Shown: in pieces, positions 1 through 6,665 of the stretch
How the letters are laid out: every line of letters begins with the position of its first letter
Position numbering within the stretch: the stretch's first letter is position 1
Assembly: GCA_003511885.1 (NCBI GenBank)
Contig: DOIX01000304.1
Coordinates: 1 to 21,503, forward strand
Reading direction: 5' to 3'
Source of the DNA: Cyanobacteria bacterium UBA11153
Lineage (GTDB): Bacteria; Cyanobacteriota; Cyanobacteriia; Cyanobacteriales; Coleofasciculaceae
Length of the DNA: 21,503 nt
Notes under the pieces: generated by a model
What the model was told of the DNA's origin: nothing
Seen by the model: the letters and a program-made list of their open reading frames with translations, nothing else
The model's database searches: none
Made by a program: the position numbers and the translations under genes

Positions 1-308
1 TTCCCCCTGGCGGATTTGGTAAGCTGCTACACATTTAATTTGTATATCCCCACACCCCAAACCCCTTTCGATAAATTTACTATCCAATTTCGATGCGCCG
101 CAGCTGAGCATTCTTCCCTAGTCCCTAGTAAGAGTGCCCCTACTCCCTTGCCATAATTCGCACTCTGGCATTGCCCTAAACCAGGGTAGCTGGGGGCTGG
201 GAGGCCAGGATATCCCCGATCCCATTCCCGAATTTTACCAAAATAGATGACAAGTATTATCAATTAAGGTTATGCTAAATGGAAATCTAGAATTGAGGTG
301 TAACCAAA
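1..308. other. Left-edge intergenic region, no gene recognised
   Basis: I see no convincing gene here. Bases 10-22 read GCGGATTTGGTAA, matching one terminus of the inverted-repeat element at 6362-6480, so a truncated or half copy may begin at the window edge. A 78-codon minus-strand reading frame (27-263) is low complexity, has no recognisable motif and runs through filler-type sequence, so it was not called. GAGGTG at 296-301 sits seven bases before the TTG at 309 and serves the next gene as ribosome binding site. Confidence 0.5.
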
Positions 309-920
309 TTGAAGAAAGTAGCTAAAGTATCAGAATTGAGACTGGAAGGACATTTTCTGGGTTTTGTCGGGAAAAGCCAGGACAAACCCAAGCACTTAGA
401 GCTGAAAACAGCGATGGGAGAATATTGCATTAAAATATCAAAAAATCTTAGGAGATCCCTGGGAGGAGTGCTTCAACCTGGAGATTGGATTGAGATTGCT
501 GGCGAACATAAGTACTGTAATAAAACAGGGGCAATGAAGCTGAAAGCGGATTGGGTGGAAGTGAAAAGGAGGGTAGCATTAGAGAGAAGAGACAGAGTTT
601 TGCCACCTAGGGTGACAGTAGCTCAAGCTCAAGGGAGCGTGATGTTGTGTCAAAAGTCTTCCTGTCGCAAGCGAGGAGCAGCGTTTCTAGGTGAGGCACT
701 CAAAGAGTCATTGTGCGATCGCGGATTGGCAGACCAAGTTAAGATCAAAGATACAGGCTGTATGAAGCGGTGCGAGCAAGGTCCTTGTATGGTCTTCCTG
801 CCAGACAAAGCTCGTTATACTAAAGTTAAATCTAAAGATGTCTCGATGCTTGTAGAGAAGCACTTTCCCGCTAAACTAAAACCAGAAGCCAGTAATCCTC
901 AACTCTCTGGTGTCCGTTGA
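309..920 (+). CDS. (2Fe-2S) ferredoxin domain-containing protein
   Basis: This 203-residue soluble protein probably carries a thioredoxin-fold [2Fe-2S] cluster at its C-terminus. The cysteine pattern is C114-x4-C119, then C151-x3-C155, with a further C160, as in NuoE/HoxE-type and shethna-like (2Fe-2S) ferredoxins. Residues 1-90 form a separate beta-rich domain that looks OB-like, with the pattern LQPGDWIEIAGEHKY near 55-69. The start is TTG at 309, supported by GAGGTG at 296-301. The next in-frame ATG (residue 36) would cut the N-terminal domain. A role in electron transfer is inferred from the cluster motif; no partner is visible. The following SLH gene starts 89 bp downstream with its own ribosome binding site. 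Confidence 0.8.
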   Translation: MKKVAKVSELRLEGHFLGFVGKSQDKPKHLELKTAMGEYCIKISKNLRRSLGGVLQPGDWIEIAGEHKYCNKTGAMKLKADWVEVKRRVALERRDRVLPPRVTVAQAQGSVMLCQKSSCRKRGAAFLGEALKESLCDRGLADQVKIKDTGCMKRCEQGPCMVFLPDKARYTKVKSKDVSMLVEKHFPAKLKPEASNPQLSGVR

Positions 921-1009
921 GGCAGTTAGGGATTGGGGACTGGGAAGTAGGAGTAATTGCGCGCTCTCTGATTCTCTAACTCTCCGATTCTCTATAGGAA
1001 GGAATACAG

Positions 1010-2233
1010 ATGTCTAATGTACCGCCCCCCGATCCCAACTCCTCTAAACTTGGCATGGATGAATGGATAGGTATAATCGTTACCTTCACTACTATTGGTG
1101 CTATTTTAATTGCGATCCTGGGTAATAAGGAGAAAGGATTTAATCTCAAACTGGGAAATCTCGGCTCTAATTCCGAGCCAAAGACTCAGATAAGACAAAT
1201 TCCTACAGCCCCAAAACCTTCCGTAACCGAAAAAGCCTCAGAAATAACCGAAAAAGCCTCAGAAACAAACACAACTTCAGTAACAAAAACACCTTCAGAA
1301 ACAAACACAACTTCAGTAACAAAAACACCTTCAGAAACAAACACAACTTTAGTAACAAAAACACCTTCAGAAATAAACACAACTTCAGGAAGAGAAACAC
1401 CTGAAGGGAAACTCAATGAAATATCTGGGCAGAAAGTCCCTGATACCTCCAACTTATTACCGACTAGACAAAACTTAGCAGAAGGAAAGCTTAACGATAC
1501 ATCAAGAGGAAAGCCCGTAAATTCAGTACCGTCAGGTGCGATCGCAGAAATACCCACATCCCAGCCTACCACAACTGCGATCGCAGAAACACCCGCATCC
1601 CAGCCTACTCTAACTTCCACAACAACTCCAACTCCCACCAAAACAGTCAAATTTACAGACGTTGACGAGAAATTATGGGCTACTCCTTACATCGAACATC
1701 TCGCCAAACATGATTTGATCTCTGTCTCTAATGATGGCACTTTCAAACCAAATCAATCTATTAATCGGGCAGAATTTTCGGCTTTAGTGCAAAAAGCATT
1801 AAAAAACAAGCAAACATTAGAAATACCCCCCTTTAACGATCTCAAACAAGATTATTGGGGATTCTCAGCGATTAATGAAAGTGCAAAAAATGGATTTTTG
1901 AGAGGCTATCCAGACAAAACATTTAAACCCACACAACCCATTTCCCGACTACATGTTTTAGTAGCGCTGGCTAGTGGATTAGGGTTAAAAAATACCAATA
2001 ATCCTGACGAAGTTTTAAAAAAATATCAAGATGGAGGAGAAGTTCCCCAATATGCCAGAGAAAAGGTGAGTGCCGCGATAGAAGCAGGAATTGCTGTCAA
2101 TTACCCAGATGGAAATTTACTCAATCTCAATCAGAATGCCACTCGTGCGGAAGTGGCAGCTTTAGTTTATCAAGCTTTGGTGAAAGAAGGTAAGGCAGAA
2201 GCAATTCCATCTGAATATATTGTCAAACCTTAA
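1010..2233 (+). CDS. Membrane-anchored protein with three S-layer homology (SLH) domains
   Basis: This 407-residue protein has one hydrophobic segment near residues 18-37, a long Thr/Ser/Pro-rich linker (about 50-212) and three SLH repeats at about 214-264, 275-325 and 341-395. The first SLH shows KFTDVDEKLWATPYIEHL followed by FKPNQSINRAEF; the third ends NATRAEVAALVYQAL. SLH domains bind peptidoglycan-linked polymers, so the protein probably spans from the cytoplasmic membrane to the wall. No porin domain follows, unlike the usual SLH-OprB proteins of cyanobacteria. The ATG at 1010 has AGGAAGG at 996-1002. The linker is built from two tandem DNA repeats, listed separately. The emfourin-like gene starts 22 bp downstream and is probably co-transcribed. 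Confidence 0.8.
   Translation: MSNVPPPDPNSSKLGMDEWIGIIVTFTTIGAILIAILGNKEKGFNLKLGNLGSNSEPKTQIRQIPTAPKPSVTEKASEITEKASETNTTSVTKTPSETNTTSVTKTPSETNTTLVTKTPSEINTTSGRETPEGKLNEISGQKVPDTSNLLPTRQNLAEGKLNDTSRGKPVNSVPSGAIAEIPTSQPTTTAIAETPASQPTLTSTTTPTPTKTVKFTDVDEKLWATPYIEHLAKHDLISVSNDGTFKPNQSINRAEFSALVQKALKNKQTLEIPPFNDLKQDYWGFSAINESAKNGFLRGYPDKTFKPTQPISRLHVLVALASGLGLKNTNNPDEVLKKYQDGGEVPQYAREKVSAAIEAGIAVNYPDGNLLNLNQNATRAEVAALVYQALVKEGKAEAIPSEYIVKP
1259..1402 (+). repeat. 36-bp coding tandem repeat, four units
   Basis: Four in-frame units (1259-1294, 1295-1330, 1331-1366, 1367-1402) encode variants of SETNTTSVTKTP in the SLH protein linker. The first two are identical, the third has one change, and the fourth is the most diverged (SEINTTSGRETP). 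Just upstream a shorter unit is duplicated, giving EKASEITEKASET. There are no spacers between units, so this is a minisatellite and not a CRISPR. Confidence 0.9.
1538..1615 (+). repeat. 39-bp coding tandem repeat with HIP1 in each unit
   Basis: Two units, 1538-1576 and 1577-1615, encode AIAEIPTSQPTTT and AIAETPASQPTLT. Each unit opens with the HIP1 palindrome GCGATCGC. It is a second in-frame expansion of the same linker. Confidence 0.85.
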
Positions 2234-2255
2234 TTTGAGGTTAAAATAAAATCCT

Positions 2256-2558
2256 ATGCGTATATCTTTTCAACGAAGTGGTGGCTTTGCTGGTATCAAT
2301 ATGGTTAAAGTTTTTGACAGTGCCACTCTCTCGGAAAACGAGATTAGTCAGCTACGTCGCTTGGTGGAGGCTGCCGATTTCTTTCGGTTACCCAAAAATA
2401 TTACCGCCAAGACTCCTCAACCAGATAGATTTCAATATCTCCTGACTGTGGAAGATAATAAAAAGAAACATACCGTGACGGTTGGCGAACAGTCTATGCC
2501 GGGAACTATGAGACCATTGATTGAATGGTTAATGGTGGCATCCCGTCGCGAAAGTTAA
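2256..2558 (+). CDS. Emfourin-type (protealysin/M4 metalloprotease) inhibitor family protein
   Basis: This 100-residue protein matches the layout of emfourins, small cytosolic inhibitors of M4 (protealysin-like) metallopeptidases. The N-terminus reads MRISFQRSGGFAGI. It is followed by a helix with LRRLVEAADFFRLP, then FQYLLTVEDNKKKHTVTV and the C-terminal MRPLIEWLMVASRR. In many bacteria the inhibitor gene sits beside its M4 protease gene; here no M4 protease (HExxH) is seen, and the neighbours are the SLH gene upstream and convergent cytochrome c downstream. Only GAGG about 15 bases upstream of the ATG resembles a binding site, so translational coupling to the SLH gene, 22 bp away, is likely. 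Family assignment is from recall of the pattern and is fairly confident; the target is unknown. Confidence 0.75.
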   Translation: MRISFQRSGGFAGINMVKVFDSATLSENEISQLRRLVEAADFFRLPKNITAKTPQPDRFQYLLTVEDNKKKHTVTVGEQSMPGTMRPLIEWLMVASRRES

Positions 2559-2568
2559 AATGTATAGC

Positions 2569-2589
2569 AGTTGACAGTTGACAGTTGAT
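2569..2589 (+). repeat. Heptamer tandem repeat AGTTGAC/T, three units
   Basis: Three 7-bp units follow the emfourin stop codon. The same family appears at 6303-6330, 18004-18066, 18125-18138 and, as the complement of a G-variant, 15111-15236. This is the short tandemly repeated (STRR) type of repeat known from filamentous cyanobacteria. Confidence 0.85.
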
Positions 2590-2665
2590 AGTTATTTGAT
2601 GAACATCAAACCCCATATCAAGCAAGGCTTCAAGGCTCTCTTCATGACGTTATTTCGGTGTTAAC

Positions 2666-2697
2666 CGGAAGTTACCCCGCCTTTAGGGGTACTTCCG
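2666..2697. repeat. Inverted repeat, 12-13 bp arms
   Basis: CGGAAGTTACCCC (2666-2678) faces GGGGTACTTCCG (2686-2697) across a 7-base loop, with one bulged base. No T-run follows, so it is a palindromic repeat more than a classical terminator, although it lies between convergent genes. Confidence 0.65.
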
Positions 2698-2714
2698 CTT
2701 ATATAAACAGGTTG

Positions 2715-2773
2715 GTAGTGGGCACTTTAGTGCCTGAAACGCTTGGCTTTTGAGGCACTAAAGTGCCCACTAC
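2715..2773. repeat. Perfect 21-bp inverted repeat between convergent genes
   Basis: Arms 2715-2735 and 2753-2773 are exact reverse complements around a 17-base loop. Each arm contains GTGGGCACTTTAGTGCC. It sits midway between the emfourin gene (plus) and the cytochrome gene (minus). It could block read-through in both directions, but no oligo-T follows on either side. A dispersed palindromic repeat is the alternative. Confidence 0.8.
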
Positions 2774-2819
2774 AAACAACAATATAATATTATTAATTTT
2801 TCTAGCCCTAATCCTCAAT

Positions 2820-3401
2820 TTAGGGAGCATTTTCCCAATCTGGAGTTAACTTCCGATAATCATAATTAGCTGCACCAGGATGACAAGCTATACAGCTACT
2901 CGGATTTAAAGGTTTAGGTAATTTGACTTGGGGATGGAGTATTTTAAAATAACGAGATTCGCTAACTCGAAAAGGTTTAGGTTCATTGTTATTTAGTGAA
3001 CGGGAAAATGCTAACAGGTAATTCCAAACAAAGGAAATAAAGGGACGCTCAATTGGTTTTAGCTGCTTGCCGTAATGTTGATTGGATTCTAATAATAATG
3101 TCCGCCAAGTTTCTGAAGGCATTACTTCTGGTGGCAAAGCTACATGACAAGTATTACAGTTTTCTAAATACAGTTTCATACCTAATTGATATCTTTCCGG
3201 CACTGGATCTACTGTACCAATGGTAACATTAGTTCTTTCATTAATTGCTCCGGATATTTGGGCAGCATTTAATCCTCGCGATATACCCAATCCTAACAGG
3301 ATACTCCAGAGGAATAGACAGATGAAAAACACAGGTTGCACTCTCCGAGCAGGCACGGCGCGCGATGGCAATTTTTGGCTCAATTTAATCATCGAATTCA
3401 T
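2820..3401 (-). CDS. Membrane-anchored dihaem cytochrome c
   Basis: Numbered from the longer start at 3455, the protein has a hydrophobic segment at about 41-57 that directs export, then two haem c attachment sites: C100-NT-C103-H104 and C188-IA-C191-H192. The soluble part is therefore periplasmic or lumenal and probably transfers electrons; the partner is unknown. The ATG at 3455 would add 18 residues encoded by GGGAACGGAATTGGGAATAGGG-like spacer sequence, so I prefer the ATG at 3401 (MNSMIKLSQ), or possibly 3392. No strong ribosome binding site decides between them. It lies 3' of the CHAT gene on the same strand, separated by 149-203 bp of hairpin repeats, so co-transcription is uncertain. 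Confidence 0.8.
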   Translation of the reverse strand: MNSMIKLSQKLPSRAVPARRVQPVFFICLFLWSILLGLGISRGLNAAQISGAINERTNVTIGTVDPVPERYQLGMKLYLENCNTCHVALPPEVMPSETWRTLLLESNQHYGKQLKPIERPFISFVWNYLLAFSRSLNNNEPKPFRVSESRYFKILHPQVKLPKPLNPSSCIACHPGAANYDYRKLTPDWENAP

Positions 3402-3471
3402 CAAAGTCAAAAAATAATTTACTCTTGCCCTATTCCCAATTCCGTTCCCTGACATCTTGCACCATTTGCAA

Positions 3472-3542
3472 CTAGAGGCTCTGCCTCTAGATTCTCGTTC
3501 CCAGCTTCAAGCTGGGAATGAGGGTTTGGAGGCTCTGCCTCC
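3472..3542. repeat. Cluster of three short palindromes
   Basis: Three near-perfect hairpins stand in series: CTAGAGGC/GCCTCTAG (3472-3490, loop TCT), TTCCCAGCTT/AAGCTGGGAA (3498-3518, one-base centre) and GGAGGC/GCCTCC (3528-3542, loop TCT). The first and third share GAGGCTCTGCCTC. They lie between the CHAT and cytochrome genes and could trim or end transcripts, but no T-run is present. Dispersed palindromic repeats of this kind are common in cyanobacterial spacers. Confidence 0.75.
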
Positions 3543-3554
3543 CTGCTATTGAAA

Positions 3555-3596
3555 ATACCAATTTCCTAAAATAGCGCTACATATTAACCCCCAACT
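3555..3596 (+). repeat. Partial copy of the ATACCAATT inverted-repeat element
   Basis: This stretch starts ATACCAATTTCCTAAAATAG and stays nearly identical to the left half of the element at 14734-14839 (CGCTACATATTAACCCCC against TGCTACATACTTAACCCCC). The right half is missing. It ends eight bases from the CHAT stop codon. Confidence 0.75.
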
Positions 3597-3604
3597 TGGG
3601 TTAT

Positions 3605-6280
3605 TTATAACCAATTTCCCACCAAAATAAAAGCTCCCCAATAATAAGGATGTGCAAATTTCTTTTGCTGTAAAATTGATAGTTGGGCTTGTCGCAATGA
3701 TTCGGCCTTGGTATTTTGAGTAGTGGTTAACTCTTGATAAAATTTACTCATGAGTAAACTAGTGGCTTCATCGCTGACAAACCAGAGAGAAGCTAGGGTA
3801 CTTCTTGCACCTGCTCTGACGGCAACTCCTGCTAATCCTAATGCGGCGCGATTATCGCCTGCGGCTGTTTGACAAGCACTGAGTACAAGTAATTCAATGG
3901 GGTTACTTTTATTGCCTTCTTCATTTCGCAGTAGTTGGGCAAATTCTCTCGCTTTGATTGGTTTATCCCAGGCGAGGACAAATGTATTTTCTGCGTCGGA
4001 ACTAAATTCGCCGTGGGTTGCTAAATGAACAACGGGGGATGGTGAAGATTCAACTGCTTTCTGGAAGTTGGCGTTAGTAAATGCCTCATCGAGTAAAATT
4101 TGTCCGGGTAATTCTTTTTGGATGTTTTCTAATTCAAGTTTAACATTAGGTAGTGGTGGAAAATCTTGACGGGCTTCGCTTAAGCCGAAGGCGAGAATGT
4201 TTAATTGCTGCCGCACTAAGGGCTGAGGATCTATTAATTGTAAACCAGGTGCGATCGCAATGTTGTATTTTTCGACTAAATATTGTTTCCCATCATACAT
4301 GGCAGCGAGGGGGACGTTGCGGATTGCACCGTCGGGTACGAATACTAGAGTTGTTACGCCACTGGCGGCTAATTCTCCTTCTACTGGGCGGATTAACCAA
4401 TCGTAGATTTGTTTGGCTGGGGTGAGGACATTTTTGATAGACAGTTGCAGGCGGGGAATGACAATGGCATCCCGTAAGGATTTGAGGGTTTCGTTAACTT
4501 GTTCTTGGGGTAAGGGGGTAGAATAGTTGCGGAGGGGTTGTCCTGGTAAGGCCAGAATGACTTCGATGCGATCGCTTAAAATAATTGGATAGAAAACTGC
4601 TGCTTTTTGGTCAATTTGATCGATTTCTGCTTCCTTTGCGTCAATACAGGCATCTCGGAAAAAGTTATCTAATTCGGCTAATTGCAGGGATTCAATGGTT
4701 TCTCTGGCTTTGGCTAAGTCTTCTTGTTTTGTACCTTGAGGATTTGCCTCTAATACTAATGATACGAGCTGACGGTACACGGGTTCGACTGTTTCTCGAA
4801 AAGAAAACTGTACATCTGAGCTAACGGCTACTAAATCGCTGCGGAGAGACTTGAGGGTTTTTACTGCTTCAGTATAAGATGCGATCGCGCTTTTGCGGTT
4901 GTTTTGCGATCGCAAAATTCTCCCTAGTTGCCATTGCCATCGATAGGCAATATCAGTGGCATTGCTGCTTTGGGCTAAGGTTAGGGCTTTTTCGGTTAAT
5001 TTTTTCGCTTCTTCCCACTGTTTATTTTCTTCGTATAATCCACCTAAACTTCCCGTGGCATAAGATTCACTCCGTTTGTCTCCAATACTTTGGGCTTCTT
5101 GGATTCCTTTGGCTAGTAATTTAGCGACACTATCGGTATTTCCTAGTTTTATCAGGCTTTGGGCAAGGTTAATTTTGCTATAGATTGTAGTTTGGTTGGG
5201 TGGTAGTTTGGTTAAGTCAGATTCAATTTTTTGGGCTAAGACTGTTGCGTCTTTATTTTTGTCTTCCTCGACTAACATTTTTAATTGATTTAAGTTAGCC
5301 TGAATCTGAGTTATTGGGGAAACGGCTTCATTCCCAGCACGTTGATAGAATTTCAAGGCGGCTTCGGATTCTTTTTGCATGTAGGCGACATTGCCTAGAC
5401 TAATTAGGGATGTTGCTATGCTATCTGGCACTTGTAATTTTTCGGCGATAGCCAAACTTTCTTGTAAAATATTTTGAGATTCTCCTAAAATACCGACTAC
5501 TCGCAAAGCCTCTCCTAAACTCTGGAATCCTTTGGCTTTGACTAGAGAATCAGGTTGGGCTTTTAGGGTATTACCTACTTCTGTTAGGGTTCTAATTGCC
5601 TGACGATACAATCCCATTGTTTGCAAGGCTTGCGATTGGTTGATTTTACTGCGAGTAATTCCGGTAATATCGGCAATTTTTTGATAGTTTTCTGTGGTTT
5701 TTTTCCACGTTTCTAAGGCGGCTTCTCCATTACCAGATGCTAGTTGTAATTCGCCTTGCACTTCTAGTGTTTGTGCGAGGAGTCGCGTTACTTCTTGAGT
5801 ATTTCCTAGGTTTTTTTCGTTATTCAGGATATTGAGACTGGCTGCGATTGCTTCATTTCCTAAAGTTAGGTTACCTTGCTTGTGGTACACTAGAGCTAAA
5901 TTTCTCTGAATTCTTACCTGAGATATTTTATCGCCACGGTTACTGGATGCTGTTAATCCTTCTTTTAATAATTTTACTGCTTGTTCAAGTTTTCCGGTTT
6001 CATATAGTTGTCTGGCTTCTGCTTCTAAGTCGGTAATGTTTTGGGTAATTAGTGGTAGGATTGTTGGGGCGTTATTGTTGTTATTGGAGGTGTTTATTTT
6101 TAACGCAGAGGAATTCGCAGAGGTGCGCGGAGGTTTGATGGGGGATATTGTGGGGATGGTGTGAGATGGTGTGGATGATGAAAGTTGGGAGTAACTGGGT
6201 AGGGCTTTCCATCCTAATATTAGGAAAAAGGATAGTAATCCTAGGCAGCAGTATCGAATTATTTTGTTAGGTATTAACAT
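3605..6280 (-). CDS. Secreted TPR-repeat protein with C-terminal CHAT (caspase-like) protease domain
   Basis: This 891-residue protein opens with a signal peptide or anchor (residues 8-30, IRYCCLGLLSFFLILGWKAL, then SYSQ). Next come a low-complexity Asn/Ser/Thr linker (about 35-80) and TPR-like helices over about 85-540. The C-terminal CHAT domain spans about 590-891. Clan CD dyad residues are present: H756 in VVHLATHGEF and C803 in LSACQTAAG, and the usual C-terminal YYWGAFILVG follows. The domain is therefore probably an active cysteine peptidase. Such proteins often neighbour haemagglutinin-type secreted proteins in cyanobacteria, and here the exoprotein gene lies 385 bp upstream on the same strand. 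Processing or sensing of that adhesin is inferred. A spacer-type repeat (6097-6134) lies within the linker-coding region. Confidence 0.88.
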   Translation of the reverse strand: MLIPNKIIRYCCLGLLSFFLILGWKALPSYSQLSSSTPSHTIPTISPIKPPRTSANSSALKINTSNNNNNAPTILPLITQNITDLEAEARQLYETGKLEQAVKLLKEGLTASSNRGDKISQVRIQRNLALVYHKQGNLTLGNEAIAASLNILNNEKNLGNTQEVTRLLAQTLEVQGELQLASGNGEAALETWKKTTENYQKIADITGITRSKINQSQALQTMGLYRQAIRTLTEVGNTLKAQPDSLVKAKGFQSLGEALRVVGILGESQNILQESLAIAEKLQVPDSIATSLISLGNVAYMQKESEAALKFYQRAGNEAVSPITQIQANLNQLKMLVEEDKNKDATVLAQKIESDLTKLPPNQTTIYSKINLAQSLIKLGNTDSVAKLLAKGIQEAQSIGDKRSESYATGSLGGLYEENKQWEEAKKLTEKALTLAQSSNATDIAYRWQWQLGRILRSQNNRKSAIASYTEAVKTLKSLRSDLVAVSSDVQFSFRETVEPVYRQLVSLVLEANPQGTKQEDLAKARETIESLQLAELDNFFRDACIDAKEAEIDQIDQKAAVFYPIILSDRIEVILALPGQPLRNYSTPLPQEQVNETLKSLRDAIVIPRLQLSIKNVLTPAKQIYDWLIRPVEGELAASGVTTLVFVPDGAIRNVPLAAMYDGKQYLVEKYNIAIAPGLQLIDPQPLVRQQLNILAFGLSEARQDFPPLPNVKLELENIQKELPGQILLDEAFTNANFQKAVESSPSPVVHLATHGEFSSDAENTFVLAWDKPIKAREFAQLLRNEEGNKSNPIELLVLSACQTAAGDNRAALGLAGVAVRAGARSTLASLWFVSDEATSLLMSKFYQELTTTQNTKAESLRQAQLSILQQKKFAHPYYWGAFILVGNWL
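6097..6134 (-). repeat. AACGCAGAG-type repeat inside the CHAT coding sequence
   Basis: TTTTTAACGCAGAGG, then TTCGCAGAGGTGCGCGGAGG, reads through the linker codons of the CHAT protein (about residues 49-61). It is a diverged relative of the intergenic repeat at 6563-6606 (TTTTTAACGCAAAGATGCGC). This family is usually seen in spacers, so an in-frame insertion into the post-signal linker is inferred. Confidence 0.6.
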
Positions 6281-6302
6281 TTTCGTTATGGGTAATAATA
6301 GC

Positions 6303-6330
6303 AGTTGACAGTTGATAGTTGACAGTTGAT
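6303..6330 (+). repeat. Heptamer tandem repeat AGTTGAC/T, four units
   Basis: Alternating AGTTGAC and AGTTGAT units lie just upstream of the CHAT gene start. Same family as the arrays at 2569 and 18004. Confidence 0.85.
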
Positions 6331-6361
6331 AGTCTCCGTAGGGTGCGTTATGCGCTAGCTA

Positions 6362-6480
6362 ATACCAAATCCGGGTTAATTACCCCCTTTATCTAAAAAA
6401 GCTCTTGAGAAGGGAGAAGGGAGCAGGGGAGAAAAAAATGGCATAATGATAACGGGGGTTTAAAAAGCGGATTTGGTATA
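6362..6480. mobile_element. MITE-like element, 12-bp terminal inverted repeats
   Basis: About 119 bp are bounded by ATACCAAATCCG on the left and CGGATTTGGTAT on the right, exact reverse complements. Subterminal sequence is also partly symmetric (CCCCCTTTA against the complement of the right side). It encodes nothing. Size and termini suit a non-autonomous element; no transposase is nearby. A half copy seems to lie at bases 10-22 of the window. Confidence 0.6.
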
Positions 6481-6562
6481 ATGCACCATCGTTACTTACT
6501 GAAAAAAATACCCCCATCTCATAAATATAGCGATTCTCAGTTGTATGGAACACAATTTTTTT

Positions 6563-6606
6563 TAACGCAAAGATGCGCAAAGGTAAGCGCAAAGGTACGC
6601 AAAGAT
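6563..6606. repeat. AACGCAAAG-type short tandem repeat
   Basis: Four imperfect GCAAAG units (ACGCAAAGAT, GCGCAAAGGTA, GCGCAAAGGTA, CGCAAAGATA) lie immediately downstream of the exoprotein gene. Related to the repeat inside the CHAT gene at 6097-6134. Confidence 0.7.
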
Positions 6607-6665
6607 AACAAGGGAATTGTGGGTGTGTTTCACGGATTGGAGAAGTGCTACGATTCCATATCATT

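Larger units (their letters stand above)
6281..6665. other. 385-bp repeat-filled spacer between exoprotein and CHAT genes
   Basis: No gene is supported. The spacer holds four AGTTGAC/T heptamers (6303-6330), a partial copy of the GGTGCGTTA palindrome (about 6338-6360), an inverted-repeat element (6362-6480) and an AACGCAAAG tandem repeat (6563-6606). Two short overlapping reading frames (6389-6664 minus, 6481-6702 plus) consist mainly of these repeats. Any promoter for the CHAT gene must lie in this repeat mosaic. Confidence 0.7.

Noticed and set aside
27..263. 78-codon minus-strand frame at the left edge
   Set aside because: No motif, no ribosome binding site, and its sequence is typical repeat-type spacer.
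1186..1650. Long minus-strand frames opposite the SLH linker
   Set aside because: Antisense shadow of the tandem repeats; the plus frame has domains, a start signal and a normal length.
2715..2773. Bidirectional intrinsic terminator
   Set aside because: Stem is strong but neither side is followed by a T-run, so it is listed as a palindromic repeat.
3402..3455. Eighteen-residue N-terminal extension of the cytochrome
   Set aside because: Encoded by GGGAATAGGG-type spacer sequence; the signal anchor is complete from the later ATG.
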